From contig BJKQ01000008.1 of the NCBI GenBank assembly GCA_006538405.1, positions 2,728,001-2,792,000 of the forward strand: 64,000 nt of DNA, in the 5' to 3' direction. The DNA is from Hansfordia pulvinata (lineage: Eukaryota; Ascomycota; Sordariomycetes; Xylariales). The position numbers and the translations under genes are program-made. The notes under the pieces are model-generated. The model saw only the letters and a list, made by a program, of their open reading frames with translations. It did no database searches and had not been told where the DNA came from. Shown in pieces: positions 23,619 to 34,206 of the stretch. Position 1 is the stretch's first letter. The number at the start of each line of letters is the position of its first letter.

Positions 23619-24407
23619 ATGAATTTCCGAGACACGATGAAGCAGCTACTGGGCTTTAAGAGGACCCAGGGCCAGGACCAGGACGGCAGAGCCCAGAGGC
23701 GACACAGTCGGATAAGCCATACTGGGCTCTCCAACTACGGGCGAGGTCACCCCGGCAAAATTCACACGGAGTCAAGCCCAACGCGGACGACAGCCACGGA
23801 GTTCAATATTTCGGGGCAAGAGCTCCGGGACCGCTTGGTTACCCTCAATGAGACGGAGTGGATGATACTTTTCCAGCGGAACTCGGTCGCCGGCGTGACC
23901 GAGTTGACACGACCACTTATCTTACAAAGCATGGCTCGACGTTCGTATCACACAAACTTACTGTGTGAAAGGCCCCTGCAGCATCGCGGTCGCCCTGGCA
24001 AACGGCAGTCAAGGCAGATGGCACCTTCAGGACTTCGGTTCCACATGTCCATCGAAGCCGAGAACAGCGACGGAAGACCAAACTTTTGTGACGGAGAATC
24101 GGCTGTTTGCTCCGGCCCCACAGTTTCGGGATTGCCACCCATCGCTGCGCCTCGAGGGAGCCAGCAAGCTTCAAATTCCGCGCTGCAGCAAAAGCGTATG
24201 TCCAAAGGATCCCACGAGCCCTGCAGATCCGAAGGCAACCCATATTCCGGGACCAGCTTGAATGGCCCTGCAAGCGGATTCGTGCCGGATTCAAGCTGCT
24301 TAGCCGTTGAGGTGCTGGAAATTGCCAATGCCAGAAAGCTGACGTTTACCAAAGTGAAAGCCTGCCAGATCCGACAGATCACCATTGCAAAAGCCACCAG
24401 GGCCTGA
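23619..24407 (+). CDS. Doubtful orphan ORF (262 codons)
   Basis: Open from an ATG at 23619 to a stop at 24407. The first 110 codons look coding: third positions are mostly G/C and the peptide is ordinary (QELRDRLVTLNETEWMILFQ). After about 23940 the bias weakens, and another plus-strand frame (open to 24261) reads more naturally, for example KGPCSIAVALANGSQGRW. That suggests an unrecognised intron, a frame shift or a decayed gene. An antisense frame covers the second half. I recognise no family. Treat as hypothetical, with the 3' half uncertain. Confidence 0.3.
   Translation: MNFRDTMKQLLGFKRTQGQDQDGRAQRRHSRISHTGLSNYGRGHPGKIHTESSPTRTTATEFNISGQELRDRLVTLNETEWMILFQRNSVAGVTELTRPLILQSMARRSYHTNLLCERPLQHRGRPGKRQSRQMAPSGLRFHMSIEAENSDGRPNFCDGESAVCSGPTVSGLPPIAAPRGSQQASNSALQQKRMSKGSHEPCRSEGNPYSGTSLNGPASGFVPDSSCLAVEVLEIANARKLTFTKVKACQIRQITIAKATRA
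23948..24385 (-). CDS. Doubtful small secreted Cys-containing ORF
   Basis: Antisense to the second half of the orphan frame at 23619. From the ATG at 24385 it gives 145 residues. The N-terminus looks like a signal peptide (hydrophobic FTLVNVSFLALAIS, then small residues STSTA). Seven cysteines follow, including FCC, ICLDC and RCC. An in-frame ATG lies further upstream at 24487. Size and composition fit small secreted fungal proteins, but chance and the opposite frame are equally good explanations. No family is recognised. Confidence 0.22.
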   Translation of the reverse strand: MVICRIWQAFTLVNVSFLALAISSTSTAKQLESGTNPLAGPFKLVPEYGLPSDLQGSWDPLDIRFCCSAEFEACWLPRGAAMGGNPETVGPEQTADSPSQKFGLPSLFSASMDMWNRSPEGAICLDCRLPGRPRCCRGLSHSKFV

Positions 24408-24413
24408 GGGGCA

Positions 24414-24442
24414 GGACAGACGGACAGACGGACAGACGGACA
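24414..24442 (+). repeat. GGACAGAC minisatellite
   Basis: About 3.5 perfect copies of the 8-base unit GGACAGAC, just after the orphan frame and 90 bases from the RidA-like gene's stop. It is slippage-prone and has no known role. Confidence 0.85.
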
Positions 24443-24532
24443 CAGAAAGCAAAGTGGGCGGGATGACGACAGTGTGTGATTTCGCATTCTTGCTACTTGG
24501 CTTGTCGTTCTAACCCGTGGAACGAATCTGAA

Positions 24533-25273
24533 TTAGGGCAGGGCAATGGCCTCAATCTCGACCTCGACGTTCAAGGGCAGAGTCTTGACCGCAACGCAAG
24601 AGCGGGCCGGCTTGTGCGGGAGCCACTTGGTGTACTCCTTGTTCATCTCGGCAAAGTGCGACATGTCGGAGAGGAAGATGTTGGCCTTGACGACCTTGTC
24701 GAGGTCGGAGCCGGCCTCGACGAGAATGGCCTTGAGGTTCTGGAGGCAGGCAGCCGTCTTCTTGCCAATGTCACCCTCGACGAGGTTGCCGGCGGCGTCG
24801 GCGGGGATCTGGCCGGAGCAGTAGATGGCAGTCGGGGTCTTGATGGCGTGCGACTGGAGGAGAGGAAGCAGGTCAGCAAGAGAGGGGAGACGAGATGGAC
24901 AAGCATGGGAGTAGGCGGGGTCGTACGTAAGGGCCGGCAGCTAGTATCAAGACAGGTCAGCGACAGCGACAGGACGAAGGAATTCTGGGGGAGTTGGGGA
25001 GCTCGAAAGCGGTCGAGGGCAGAATGGGGAAAGGGGGGGGCACGTACGAGGGGCGGCGCCCTTGCTGATGATGGGGGTCATGTCGGACATTGTGCGGGAC
25101 TGGGAGCGGGACGGCGTGGATATGGCGATGGTGTTTGCGGCGGCGGCGGCGGCGGTGGTGGTGAGGAAGCTGGGGGCGGCGGGGTAGGATGATCGAGGCA
25201 GAGAGCGGGTTGAGGTGTGCCAGAGGGGTGCTGCACGCAGGGTCCTCATATACACGGAGGCGCGAGTCGACAT
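24533..25273 (-). CDS. RidA/YjgF/UK114 family protein (Mmf1/Hmf1-like)
   Basis: Enamine/imine deaminase family: hydrolyses reactive 2-aminoacrylate-type intermediates from PLP enzymes, and in yeast mitochondria supports isoleucine synthesis and mtDNA upkeep. Exons are 25273..25048, a 14-nt microexon 24940..24927, and 24853..24533, giving 186 residues. The microexon is needed to make the family motif APPAGPYSHAIKTP. IYCSGQIPAD and the conserved C-terminal part (ARSCVAVKTLPLNVEVEIEA) follow. The first 55 residues are basic, Ser/Ala-rich and acid-free, as in a mitochondrial presequence; an Ala run is coded by a GCC/CGG repeat. ATGs at 25273 and 25249 both fit. A third ATG, at MSDMTPIISKGAAP, would give a cytosolic Hmf1-like form. 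Confidence 0.92.
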
Positions 25274-27387
25274 GACGGCCAGGTCGCTGCCGTAAGTGGC
25301 CGGAGTGGGCTGGAGGTGGAGTGGAAGAGGGGAGAAGGCGGTAGGTTGCGGCGCGCCCTGCGGTCGTGCTGGTCCTCCGGTTGTCGGATAGAGGGGCAAT
25401 CTTGGGTGCGTGCCGGGGCGCGTCGCCTCGATCGACGTGGTGAGTGAGGTGCAGCAGGGCGAATATTTCCACGTTGCTTTGCAATCCGCACGTACTCATT
25501 ACCTTGGGTGGCCAAAGAAGGCAGTTCAGGAGAGAAGCTGTCCAGTCTTGGCCAACATTGGATCTGATCAACCACCTAACGCACGTCAAGCTAGGGATAT
25601 CAAGAGGCCGCGGGCGTGTGGCCTTATAAATGACACCTGAATGATTCCAAGCCCTTGTTGCCACCTGCGCCGATCGTCACCGGCGCGCCACCCGAACAGC
25701 ACGGCTTCGTCGCCGATTTCGCATCCATGGTCGGTCTCCTGTAGAGATGTAGTGCCTGTACCTGCCTTCCATACGAGCACATATGTAATTCATGGATGTA
25801 CAAAGACTCGTGTTCCGTAACATTGGTCGTGGGGTCGTCTTGGGTACATCCGCACGCAAATTGGCGCGGTCGGCTGCCAGCACAGTACATGTATTGAAGG
25901 TTCTTTGCTCGCTAAGTTAGCATCGGTTTCCGGTCTTGCATCCCCGGCCTGTCGACTCGACCAGCCGGTAAACTGGGAAACGCCCGGCCGGTCTGACCAG
26001 AACCTTCCGGGTCCCGGGTACCGATGCTCCTCCGTACAAAGATTACCTATGACTTGCTCTCCCGGTGGCGTGTCATAAGCCAAAGGAAACCGATTTGACC
26101 ATTCTATCTGGCTTACCTACCAAGTTGCCTGCCATTACTCAGGGCCTTACTTTCCTACATACGCCGGATATTCCGCTCTCCCACTTGGCCAACCTCGACC
26201 CAGCTTCTTACCCCGGACCCTCTGTTGTTATGAGACGTGTAAAAGATACGGAATCCATTTCACTGGCCTGGACGACATTGCGCGCTCGCATGGTGTACTC
26301 GAGAACATTGATGGGAGGCTGGCGCTCTTCAAGCGACTTCAGCTAGATACTGTCTTCATGGTCTCTTATTGCAACACAACCTTCGACATGAGGTGCTGCA
26401 CGGCAGGAAGCTCAAAGCCAGAATCATCAACGTGGCCGACTTTGCCAAGTGGCCCAATCCGTCAGTCTGTTCTGGAAGCAGAGAACCGTGCGAGTGGGAG
26501 TCAACCCGCTGCGGCGGCGGCGGGGGCGCCTGGAGCTTTCCTCTATCCGCAGAGCTCCGGCCAATCACTGCGACAGGACCGCCCTCAGCGAACGGGCGCG
26601 GGCCCCTCCCTTCCAATTACTCGTACCTGGATGGAAACTCAGGGGTGCGTTAGCCCCTTCCACCACTTCCATTGCGCCCTTGCCCGCGGGAGGTCCATGT
26701 GAGGCTGCAACGTACTCCGGCGTACCTGTCTCGCACCAGAGCGCCCCTTTCGTGCATTGCACTGGCGGGCTTCCACCGCTGACTGCTGCAGTTCTGGCCG
26801 CACCTGTCAAGTAGAGGTACTTGTGGAGTACGATCTGCAGCTGACGCAGTCCGTCAGGAGAGGAATACGTAAACCTCAACTTTTCCGTCGTGCTCTACTG
26901 AAGACAACTCTTCATTGAGCCACCCATCAACGCCGCCCGCTCAGGATTCGACGCCCGGTCGATTCCCCGCAGGTCTCATTGACGAACCGGCCCCTTCTTT
27001 CTTATTCTCATCTTTTCCCCGTCTCTTTGTCTTTGAGTGCTTTATCGTCTGGCTTCCCGCCTCATCCCCTTTCCACCGACTCTGTAAGTTGCTATCCATT
27101 CTGGCCACTCGCCCCGTCGCGCTTCGCCACGCCACACCTTGACACGCCCCAATCGTTCCCTCCGTCCGAATACACGTCAACGCGCAAAGCTCATCCAAGA
27201 GCTTCGCGCTCCGGCGACCCAGCCCACCCCATTGCCGTATCCATCCCTCGACGGAACGTCGACGCGGCACCGTCTACAAACGACCGTCAAGCCTACCGCG
27301 AACAACCACTGATCCTCGAGCTATGCGCAGCATTTGATCATCTCCTACTTCGGCAGCGGCTCCTCTGTGTCCGCCCAACAATTCGCC
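25274..27387. other. Intergenic region, divergent promoters (RidA-like / PMT4)
   Basis: About 2.1 kb between divergent starts. The 450 bases before PMT4 are C/T-rich and probably form its leader, with a possible donor GTAAGT near 27086. I see no gene. Confidence 0.5.
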
Positions 27388-29835
27388 ATGTCGGCCTCAT
27401 CGACGGCGACCCCTCCCACCGGTGTGCGCCAGCGCAACATCCCGGCCCCCAAAGCCGCAGCTGCATCTCCCGCCCCTGAAGCTGGCCCTGCGGTCAAGTC
27501 CAAGGTTGTCGCGGCGGCTGCCGGTCCTGGTTCAGAATGGGATTACAAGCTGGCCTTTACTATCATCACCATTCTGGCCTTCGTCTCCCGCTTCTGGGGA
27601 ATCGGTCATCCGAATGAAGTTGTCTTCGACGAGGTTCACTTCGGCAAGGTACGCCAATTGCCTCCCCAGCGCATCTTGCCCACCCCTGCTGACGGATTGC
27701 GTGCAGTTCGCTTCCTACTACCTCGAAAAGACCTACTTCTTCGATGTCCACCCTCCCTTCGGAAAGCTTCTCTTCGCCTTCATGGGCTGGCTCGTCGGCT
27801 ACGATGGACACTTCCACTTTGAGAACATTGGCGACTCGTACATCTCCAACCACGTCCCCTACGTTGCTTTCCGGGCCATGCCCGCCATTCTCGGTGCCCT
27901 GACCGTCTCTGTCACCTTTCTCATCATGTGGGAATCCGCCTACAGTCTGCCCGCTTGTGTTGTTGCTGCCGGCCTGGTTCTACTCGACAATGCCCATATT
28001 GGCCAGACCCGCCTCATCCTGCTTGACGCCACCCTTATTTTCGCCATGGCCTGCAGTCTCTTGTGCTACATCAAGTTCTACAAGTTGAGGCACGAGCCTT
28101 TTAGCCGCAAGTGGTGGAAATGGCTTGTCTTGACCGGCTTCGCCCTCTCCTGCGACATCTCCACCAAGTACGTCGGCCTCTTTGCCTTTGTCACCATTGG
28201 CTCGGCCGTCATTATCGACCTGTGGGATCTTCTCGATGTCAAACGCTACGGTGGAGCTTTGACCCTGCCTCGCTTTTCATACCACTTCGCCGCGCGTGCC
28301 GTCGGCCTTATCATCATGCCGTTCATGTTCTACCTTTTCTGGTTCCAGGTTCACTTCTCCATTCTGACTCGCTCTGGCCCCGGTGACGACTTCATGACCC
28401 CCGCCTTCCAGGAGACCCTGTCCGACAATGTCATGCTCGCCAACTCGATCAACATTGAGTACTACGATACCATCACTATCCAGCACAAGGAGACCAAAGC
28501 CTTCCTGCACAGTCACGAGGCCTTCTACCCTCTGCGCTACGACGACGGCCGCGTTTCCAGCCAAGGTCGTCAGGTCACGGGCTACCCTTACGACGACACC
28601 AACAACCACTGGCAGGTTATCCCCGCCAACAACGATCTCCAGACTGGTCGCCAAGTCAGGAACCACGAGCTGGTCAGGCTTCGTCATGTTACCACCGACA
28701 CGATTCTTCTGTCCCATGACGTTGCTTCGCCGTACTACCCTACCAACCAGGAGTTCACTACCGTTTCCACTACGGACGCCTACGGTAGTCGCGAAAACGA
28801 TACTCTCTTCGAAATTAGGATCGAAAACGGCAAACAAAACCAAGAATTCAGGAGCGTTTCGAGCCACTTCAAGTTCATTCACAACCCCAGCAAAGTGGCC
28901 ATGTGGACTCACTCCAAGGCCCTTCCCGAATGGGGCCACAGCCAGCAGGAAATCAACGGCAACAAGCAGATCGCTCCCAGCTCCAACGTGTGGCTTGTCA
29001 ACGACGTACCTTCGGTCACCGAGGACTCTCCGCGTCGGCAGAAAGAGGAGCGCCAGGTCAAGACGCTGCCGTTCCTGCGCAAGTGGTTCGAGCTTCAGCG
29101 GGCCATGTTCTGGCACAACAACCAGCTGACAAGCAGCCACCCCTATGCCAGTCAGCCCTTCCAGTGGCCTTTCTTGCTGCGCGGTGTCAGCTTCTGGACT
29201 CAGAACGACACCCGTCAGCAGATTTACTTCCTGGGCAACCCCATTGGCTGGTGGATCGCAAGCAGCTTATTGGCTGTCTACGTTGGAATCATTGGCGCCG
29301 ACCAGATCTCTCTTCGTCGCGGCATTGATGCCCTTGATCACCGTACGTCCGAAATCACTAGCCATTTGCTCCGCTTGACATTTGCTAATCCTTCTCCGCA
29401 GGCACCCGGTCTCGCCTCTACAACTCCACTGGCTTCTTCTTCCTCGCCTGGGCCACCCACTACTTCCCTTTCTACCTAATGGGCCGTCAACTCTTCCTGC
29501 ATCACTATCTGCCCGCTCATCTGGCATCGACACTGGTTGTAGGGTCGCTTGTGGAGTTTGTGTTCAACGCGGAACCCTCTGCCGAGGACATGATTCACGA
29601 CGAGAAGACCGGGAAAATACAGCGAGGATCTGGTCCTCGGCGGCACGTCACTGCCCGCGAGAGGTTCGCTGGCCAAAGCATGCTGCCGGCATGGATTGCT
29701 TGCGGTGTCATTCTCTCTTTGACCCTCGCTGGCTGGTACTTCTTCCTGCCTCTGACCTACGGCTACCCTGGCCTCAGCGTTGAGGAGGTCAACATGCGTA
29801 AATGGCTCGGCTACGACCTTCACTTCGCCAAATGA
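27388..29835 (+). CDS. pmt4: Protein O-mannosyltransferase, Pmt4 subfamily
   Basis: ER membrane GT39 enzyme that transfers mannose from dolichyl-phosphate-mannose to Ser/Thr of membrane and wall proteins. Exons 27388..27648, 27707..29342 and 29402..29835 give 776 residues, near yeast Pmt4 (762). The first luminal loop holds the conserved Asp-Glu (NEVVFDEVHFGK), then YYLEKTYFFDVHPPFGKLL. The MIR domains lie in the large luminal loop, roughly residues 330-530 (for example HKETKAFLHSHEAFYP and HELVRLRHVTTDTILLSHDV). C-terminal membrane segments contain HYLPAHLAS. The protein ends LGYDLHFAK, as in the PMT4 branch rather than PMT1 or PMT2. The start ATG at 27388 follows an in-frame leader without conservation. 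Confidence 0.97.
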
Positions 29836-31115
29836 TGATCTCGAGCAGTGCTCTATGACTCCGAAGTACCAACTCGATGTTCAAGGTACGGGTTGGTCGT
29901 TAGTTCACAGGTGTACGAATGTGTGCACTTTTGCACGGGGCTTGCTTTGCATCAGAGCTACCAGGAGTGCACTCCCGCTCTTATGCACGCCGTCCACGGG
30001 TTGTATGCCCACCCAAAATAGCTGTTTCTTTAATGTATTATTCATTCATGACTACCGTACCGCGAACTTGCGCCCGCCACCCCTACGCGCACACGATCGA
30101 TTCAGTGCCAGCTCGTGGCTGACGACCATCTAGAGCGTCGTGACCACATTGGGAAGAATCGTCCTTTAAATGCGCATGTGCCCTCGCTCCCTTGCTGCCG
30201 CAGTGCTCCGTGGCCCGATGGCACTGGCTGCTTTGCTGTGCATACAACACTAGCAAGCGCCACCTGAAATGAGAGGTTGGGCTTTTCATAGCACCATGGC
30301 AGCACCTGGGCCACAGCGCCCAAGTAGCGAGCGAGACCCTTACGCTCTGCAAGTTCAGGTAGAACAGGGTAGGCCGGGCTTAGCGAAGATGGGAGAGGTC
30401 CCGCAGCATTCCAGTCTGGGGCTCTCTGGCCATGTTTTGCTGTCCTGTGACTATGGCCTCGGCTGTTCAACAACCGTGTCTCAAACCTCCTCTTCAATCC
30501 AAGAAGAGGTCGTGATCGCTGATGCACCGATGAGAGCCATCTTGCTACTGTTATTCCAGTGTCCTGAGGCGTATTTATGTTTTGGGCATGTTGGACCACT
30601 TGGGTGATCAAGTCCATCTACGCGCACAGGGAAGGAAGTCGCACGATACAACTCGTGCACTGGATCTGAACGATAACAGACACCAACGGCGTGCAGATGA
30701 CCGAATTGAAGAAAAGTGATCTCTCTTGGATCAAAACAAGTTTCTCGGTGCCAGCTGTGCTTCAGTGATGGCAATACTCCGTTGAGATGGGTGCAGTCTT
30801 CGAGCCTCGCCTGGTTGTCGACGTGAGACATAGCATAGCTGGGCCTGGCACCTCGACGTTGGAATCAAGGAGGGACACCAGCCTCCTCGCAACGGGATAC
30901 AAGGCTAATGGGGACGCTGATATATCATGAAAGAGGTCCCAGAGTCTTACAGCATCTCTACTGTTGTCTCTCTCCTGGATTTTACCGCTCGGCTGGCTTG
31001 GGCTCGTTCTTGAAAGGAATCATTGAGGCAAGAGTTGCAACTTTACAGCTCTTGCACCAACTACCCGCCCTCCTTTCGAATTGAGATTTGGTGTTGCTCC
31101 CTCCCACCGCTCGTG
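29836..31115. other. Intergenic region (PMT4 to chitinase)
   Basis: About 1.3 kb. Open frames on the minus strand (for example 30481..30831) begin with an ATG but show no family motif and weak codon bias. The right part is the chitinase promoter. Confidence 0.5.
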
Positions 31116-32800
31116 ATGCTGTGCCATAAGTTATGGATATTCTCTCAGCTGTTCCTGCTCGGTGCAGCTCTGCCGGGTCCCAGGTCTCATATGCACCCTG
31201 CCTCTGGTGCTGTCGTCCGAGAAAGACGTGACTGCACGCACGGCCACCATTCGACGACAACAGCCCATATCCACGCCCAGGACGTCACGTCCGGTCTGGA
31301 ATCACCACAGAGAGAAGTCATACCGGAAGAGCCTACCCCCACGACCCCTCTGAGAGACACCACTACCACCTTGGCAAGTGAGGTTACGCCAGAGCGGAAG
31401 CCCGACAAGACGAACGAAGCCACGGCGGCGTCAAGCGCGACAGCTGCTCCCGGAAACAGTACAGGCTACAGAAATGGAGTATACTACGGAAACTGGTGGG
31501 TATATCCTATCGCTATGTTGCGACGCAGAAGAGAAGAGAAGAGAGGCAACCATCTAACTCCGCGCAGGGACGTATATCAACGAAAGTATGCGCCGTCCAA
31601 GATTGACGGGTCGCAGCTCACCCACCTCATCTACGGCTTCGTCGACGTGAAGCAGGACGGAACGGTCTTCTCGGTAGACACGCGGGCAGACCTAGCGGCG
31701 GACGACGAGCAGAAGCCGGCCGGGGGCGTTGCTGGGACGGACCAGGACGCCCACGGCAACATCGCCGAGGTGTACGAGCTGAAGCGCAAGAATCCCCACC
31801 TCAAGACGATCCTGTCGATTGGGGGTTGGAACTGGTCCGAGCACATCAACAAGATGATCCTGGACAAGGACGCGCGGCAGAAGCTCGCCACGTCGGCCGT
31901 CGCTCTCATGACCGACTGGGGCTTCGACGGCCTCGACATCGACTGGGAGTACCCGACCAACAAAGCCGAGGCCCAGGGCTACGTCGAGCTGCTCAAAGCA
32001 AGCCGCGAGGAGATGGACGGTTACTCGAAGAAGCACGACACGGCCAAGTTCACGCTGTCCGTTGCCTGCTCCGCGGGGCCCCAACACTACCAGATGATGG
32101 ACCTGGCGGGATGGACAAGCACCTTGATATCTGGTAAGCCCCAACGGGACGAGCTTCCACTCGGAAGTGTCCGGGACGTGCTCGTGGACCTTAACGACTG
32201 ACACTCGCTCGGACGCGCAGGCACCTCATGGCGTACGACTACTCAGGTAAGTGGGACAAGACGTCCGGGCACTCGGCCAACATCCGACCAGACGCCAAGA
32301 ACGGCGAGGCGACAAAGTTCAACACGCAGCAGGCAGTGAAATACTACCTGGACCAGGGGGTCCAGGCGGGCAAGATCTCGCTAGGACTGCCGCTGTACGG
32401 CCGGTCGTTCGAGGCGACGGGCGGGCTGGGCCAGGGCTTCGAGGGCGTGGGCAAGGGCAGCTGGGAGGAAGGGCTCTGGGACTATCGCGGCCTGCCGAAG
32501 CCGGGGGCGGAGGAGCACTACGACGAGCAGCTGGTGGCGGCGTGGAGCTACGACCCCAGCACGCGCGAGCTCATTAGCTACGACAACGCGGCCAGCACGC
32601 GCGCGAAGGCGGCTTACATCAAGGAGATGGGCTTGGGTGGGGCCTTCTTCTGGGACGCGTCGAGTGACAAGGACGGCGATGGCAGCCTTGTCACCGTGAT
32701 GCGCCACAGCCTCGGCACCCTCGAGTCTTCACCTAACAACATGAAGTACGACACCAGCCGGTACCAGAACATTCGGAACCAGCAGAAGCCCGGGTCTTGA
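31116..32800 (+). CDS. GH18 chitinase, secreted, with an internal frame break
   Basis: Endochitinase of glycoside hydrolase family 18. Exons 31116..31495, 31568..32133 and 32221..32800. A signal peptide (IFSQLFLLGAALPG) is followed by about 100 Ser/Thr/Pro-rich residues before the TIM barrel begins at GVYYGNWDVYQRKYAPS. Further landmarks are LKTILSIGGWNWSEH, the catalytic DGLDIDWEYP (Glu is the proton donor), MAYDYSGKWD, KISLGLPLYGRSF and the closing GGAFFWDASSDKDGDG. Near 32108-32111 the frame shifts by one base: the conserved MDKHLDIWHLMAYDYSG can be read only if a base is missing in GCGGGATGG. Read literally, translation leaves frame there. It converges on the acylpyruvase gene. Likely roles are wall turnover or attack on foreign chitin. 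Confidence 0.9.
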
Positions 32801-33272
32801 CATTGGTTCTTTTTTTCGGATGAAGTTCAAAGTCAGGCCGTTGGCTCAGTGTTCTACCTGCTCTGTGTGGTGGGCGGATGGGATGAGAGGACCTGGAGCG
32901 TAGGGATGGGGACTGGAATGATTTGGATTTCATTGGTGTGTTTTTTGTGCAGTTCCGGCAACAGTATATGCATGGGTCGTCTATATCACATGGTAATTTC
33001 TAATGGAGTATTTTGACACCGACACTGTAGATTCAGCCGTCAGCCAAGCAGCTTCGTCTGGTTGGGACCGGTCTCCTGAACCCGGGCTTCGGATGGTAGG
33101 CTACTTGGAATGCCACCTTGCGCACACGTCGAGCTGTGGCCGCGCTGCCCCGGTGTGATGTGCGTGCAACTGTCGGCACATGATGTGAAAAGCTGCAGGC
33201 TGCTCGCACACGGGCGAACCGGGGCGGCGAGGCCGGAGAACATGGCTGACGGAGGGCATGCTCGGAGCGCAC
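32801..33272. other. Intergenic region, convergent 3' flanks
   Basis: About 470 bases between the stop codons of the chitinase and the acylpyruvase. I see nothing beyond ordinary 3' flanks. Confidence 0.6.
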
Positions 33273-34206
33273 TCAGGTCTCGGCAAAAGAGTAGGAGCTC
33301 GTCGAGTCTTCCACGTCGACCTCAATCTTGCCCTCCTCCAGCTCCTTGCCATTGACGCGAATACCCGCGCGCATTACGTCGCCCGCAACGACGGAGCCCA
33401 CTCCCTTGGGGGTTCCAGTGAGGACAATATCGCCCTCCTCGAGGGTCATGACCTTGGAGATGTCGCTGAGGATGCGGGGAATGCGGAAGAGCATGAGCTC
33501 CGTCGAGTCCTGCTGCTTGACCTCGCCGTTGACGGTCAGGTACAGCTCGGCGCTGTGAGGGTCGGGGATGGCGGATTTGGCAATGATGTTGCTCATGGGC
33601 AGGAAGGTGTCGAAGCCCTTGGCAATGGACCAGGGCAGGCCCTTCTTCTTAGCCTCGTTCTGGACGTTGCGCGCCGTCATGTCGATGCTGAGAGCATAGC
33701 CTGCGCAGAAGGGGTTCTTGGGTCAGCGGGGGGTCTTGGTGGAATTTTCCAGCGGGGGCTCGGCAGGGGCGCTTACTGCCAATGGCAGCCAGAGCAGTCT
33801 TCTCGTCGTCGGGCTGAAGATCGCGAACCTGCTTGCTCATGACGAGCGCCAGCTCGACCTCGTAGTGCACGTCGACGCCCTTGGGGCGCAGCAGCGGGCC
33901 GCCGCCCGGCAGAAGGATGGAAGAGGTCGGCTTGAGGAAGAAGAAGGGCTGTTTCGGCTTGGCGCTGTTGAGCTCGGTGATATGGTCACTGCAGGCGGCA
34001 TTGTCAATGACACGTTGGAGTTGAGGCTGCACTCGCACGCGTGCTCAATTCGAGCATCGCGAGTTGCTGCGGGGCGACGAGGGGGGGGATTGGGCGGGCG
34101 GGGGCGCGTACGCGTAGTTGCGGCCAATGCAGATGACCTTGCCAGCTCGCTTGAGAGTGGCGGCGGCGGCCGTGGAGGTGGCCATGGAGCGGCGGAAGAC
34201 GTTCAT
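33273..34206 (-). CDS. FAHD1-like acylpyruvase / oxaloacetate decarboxylase
   Basis: Fumarylacetoacetate-hydrolase superfamily; FAHD1 members hydrolyse acylpyruvates and decarboxylate oxaloacetate, usually in mitochondria. Exons 34206..34112, 33988..33777 and 33700..33273 give 244 residues. A short basic, Ala/Thr-rich N-terminus (MNVFRRSMATSTAAAATLKR) fits a presequence. Family blocks follow: GKVICIGRNYADHITEL, FFFLKPTSSILLPG, the metal-binding glutamates in VDVHYEVELALVM, the aspartate in GYALSIDMTARNVQ, and LTGTPKGVGSV. All exon joins keep frame. The single-domain length fits FAHD1 rather than full fumarylacetoacetase. Confidence 0.93.

Noticed and set aside
28277..29140. 287-codon minus-strand frame opposite PMT4
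   Set aside because: Antisense shadow of a clearly identified membrane enzyme.
30481..30831. 116-codon minus-strand frame with an ATG
   Set aside because: No family motif, weak codon bias and no splice context.
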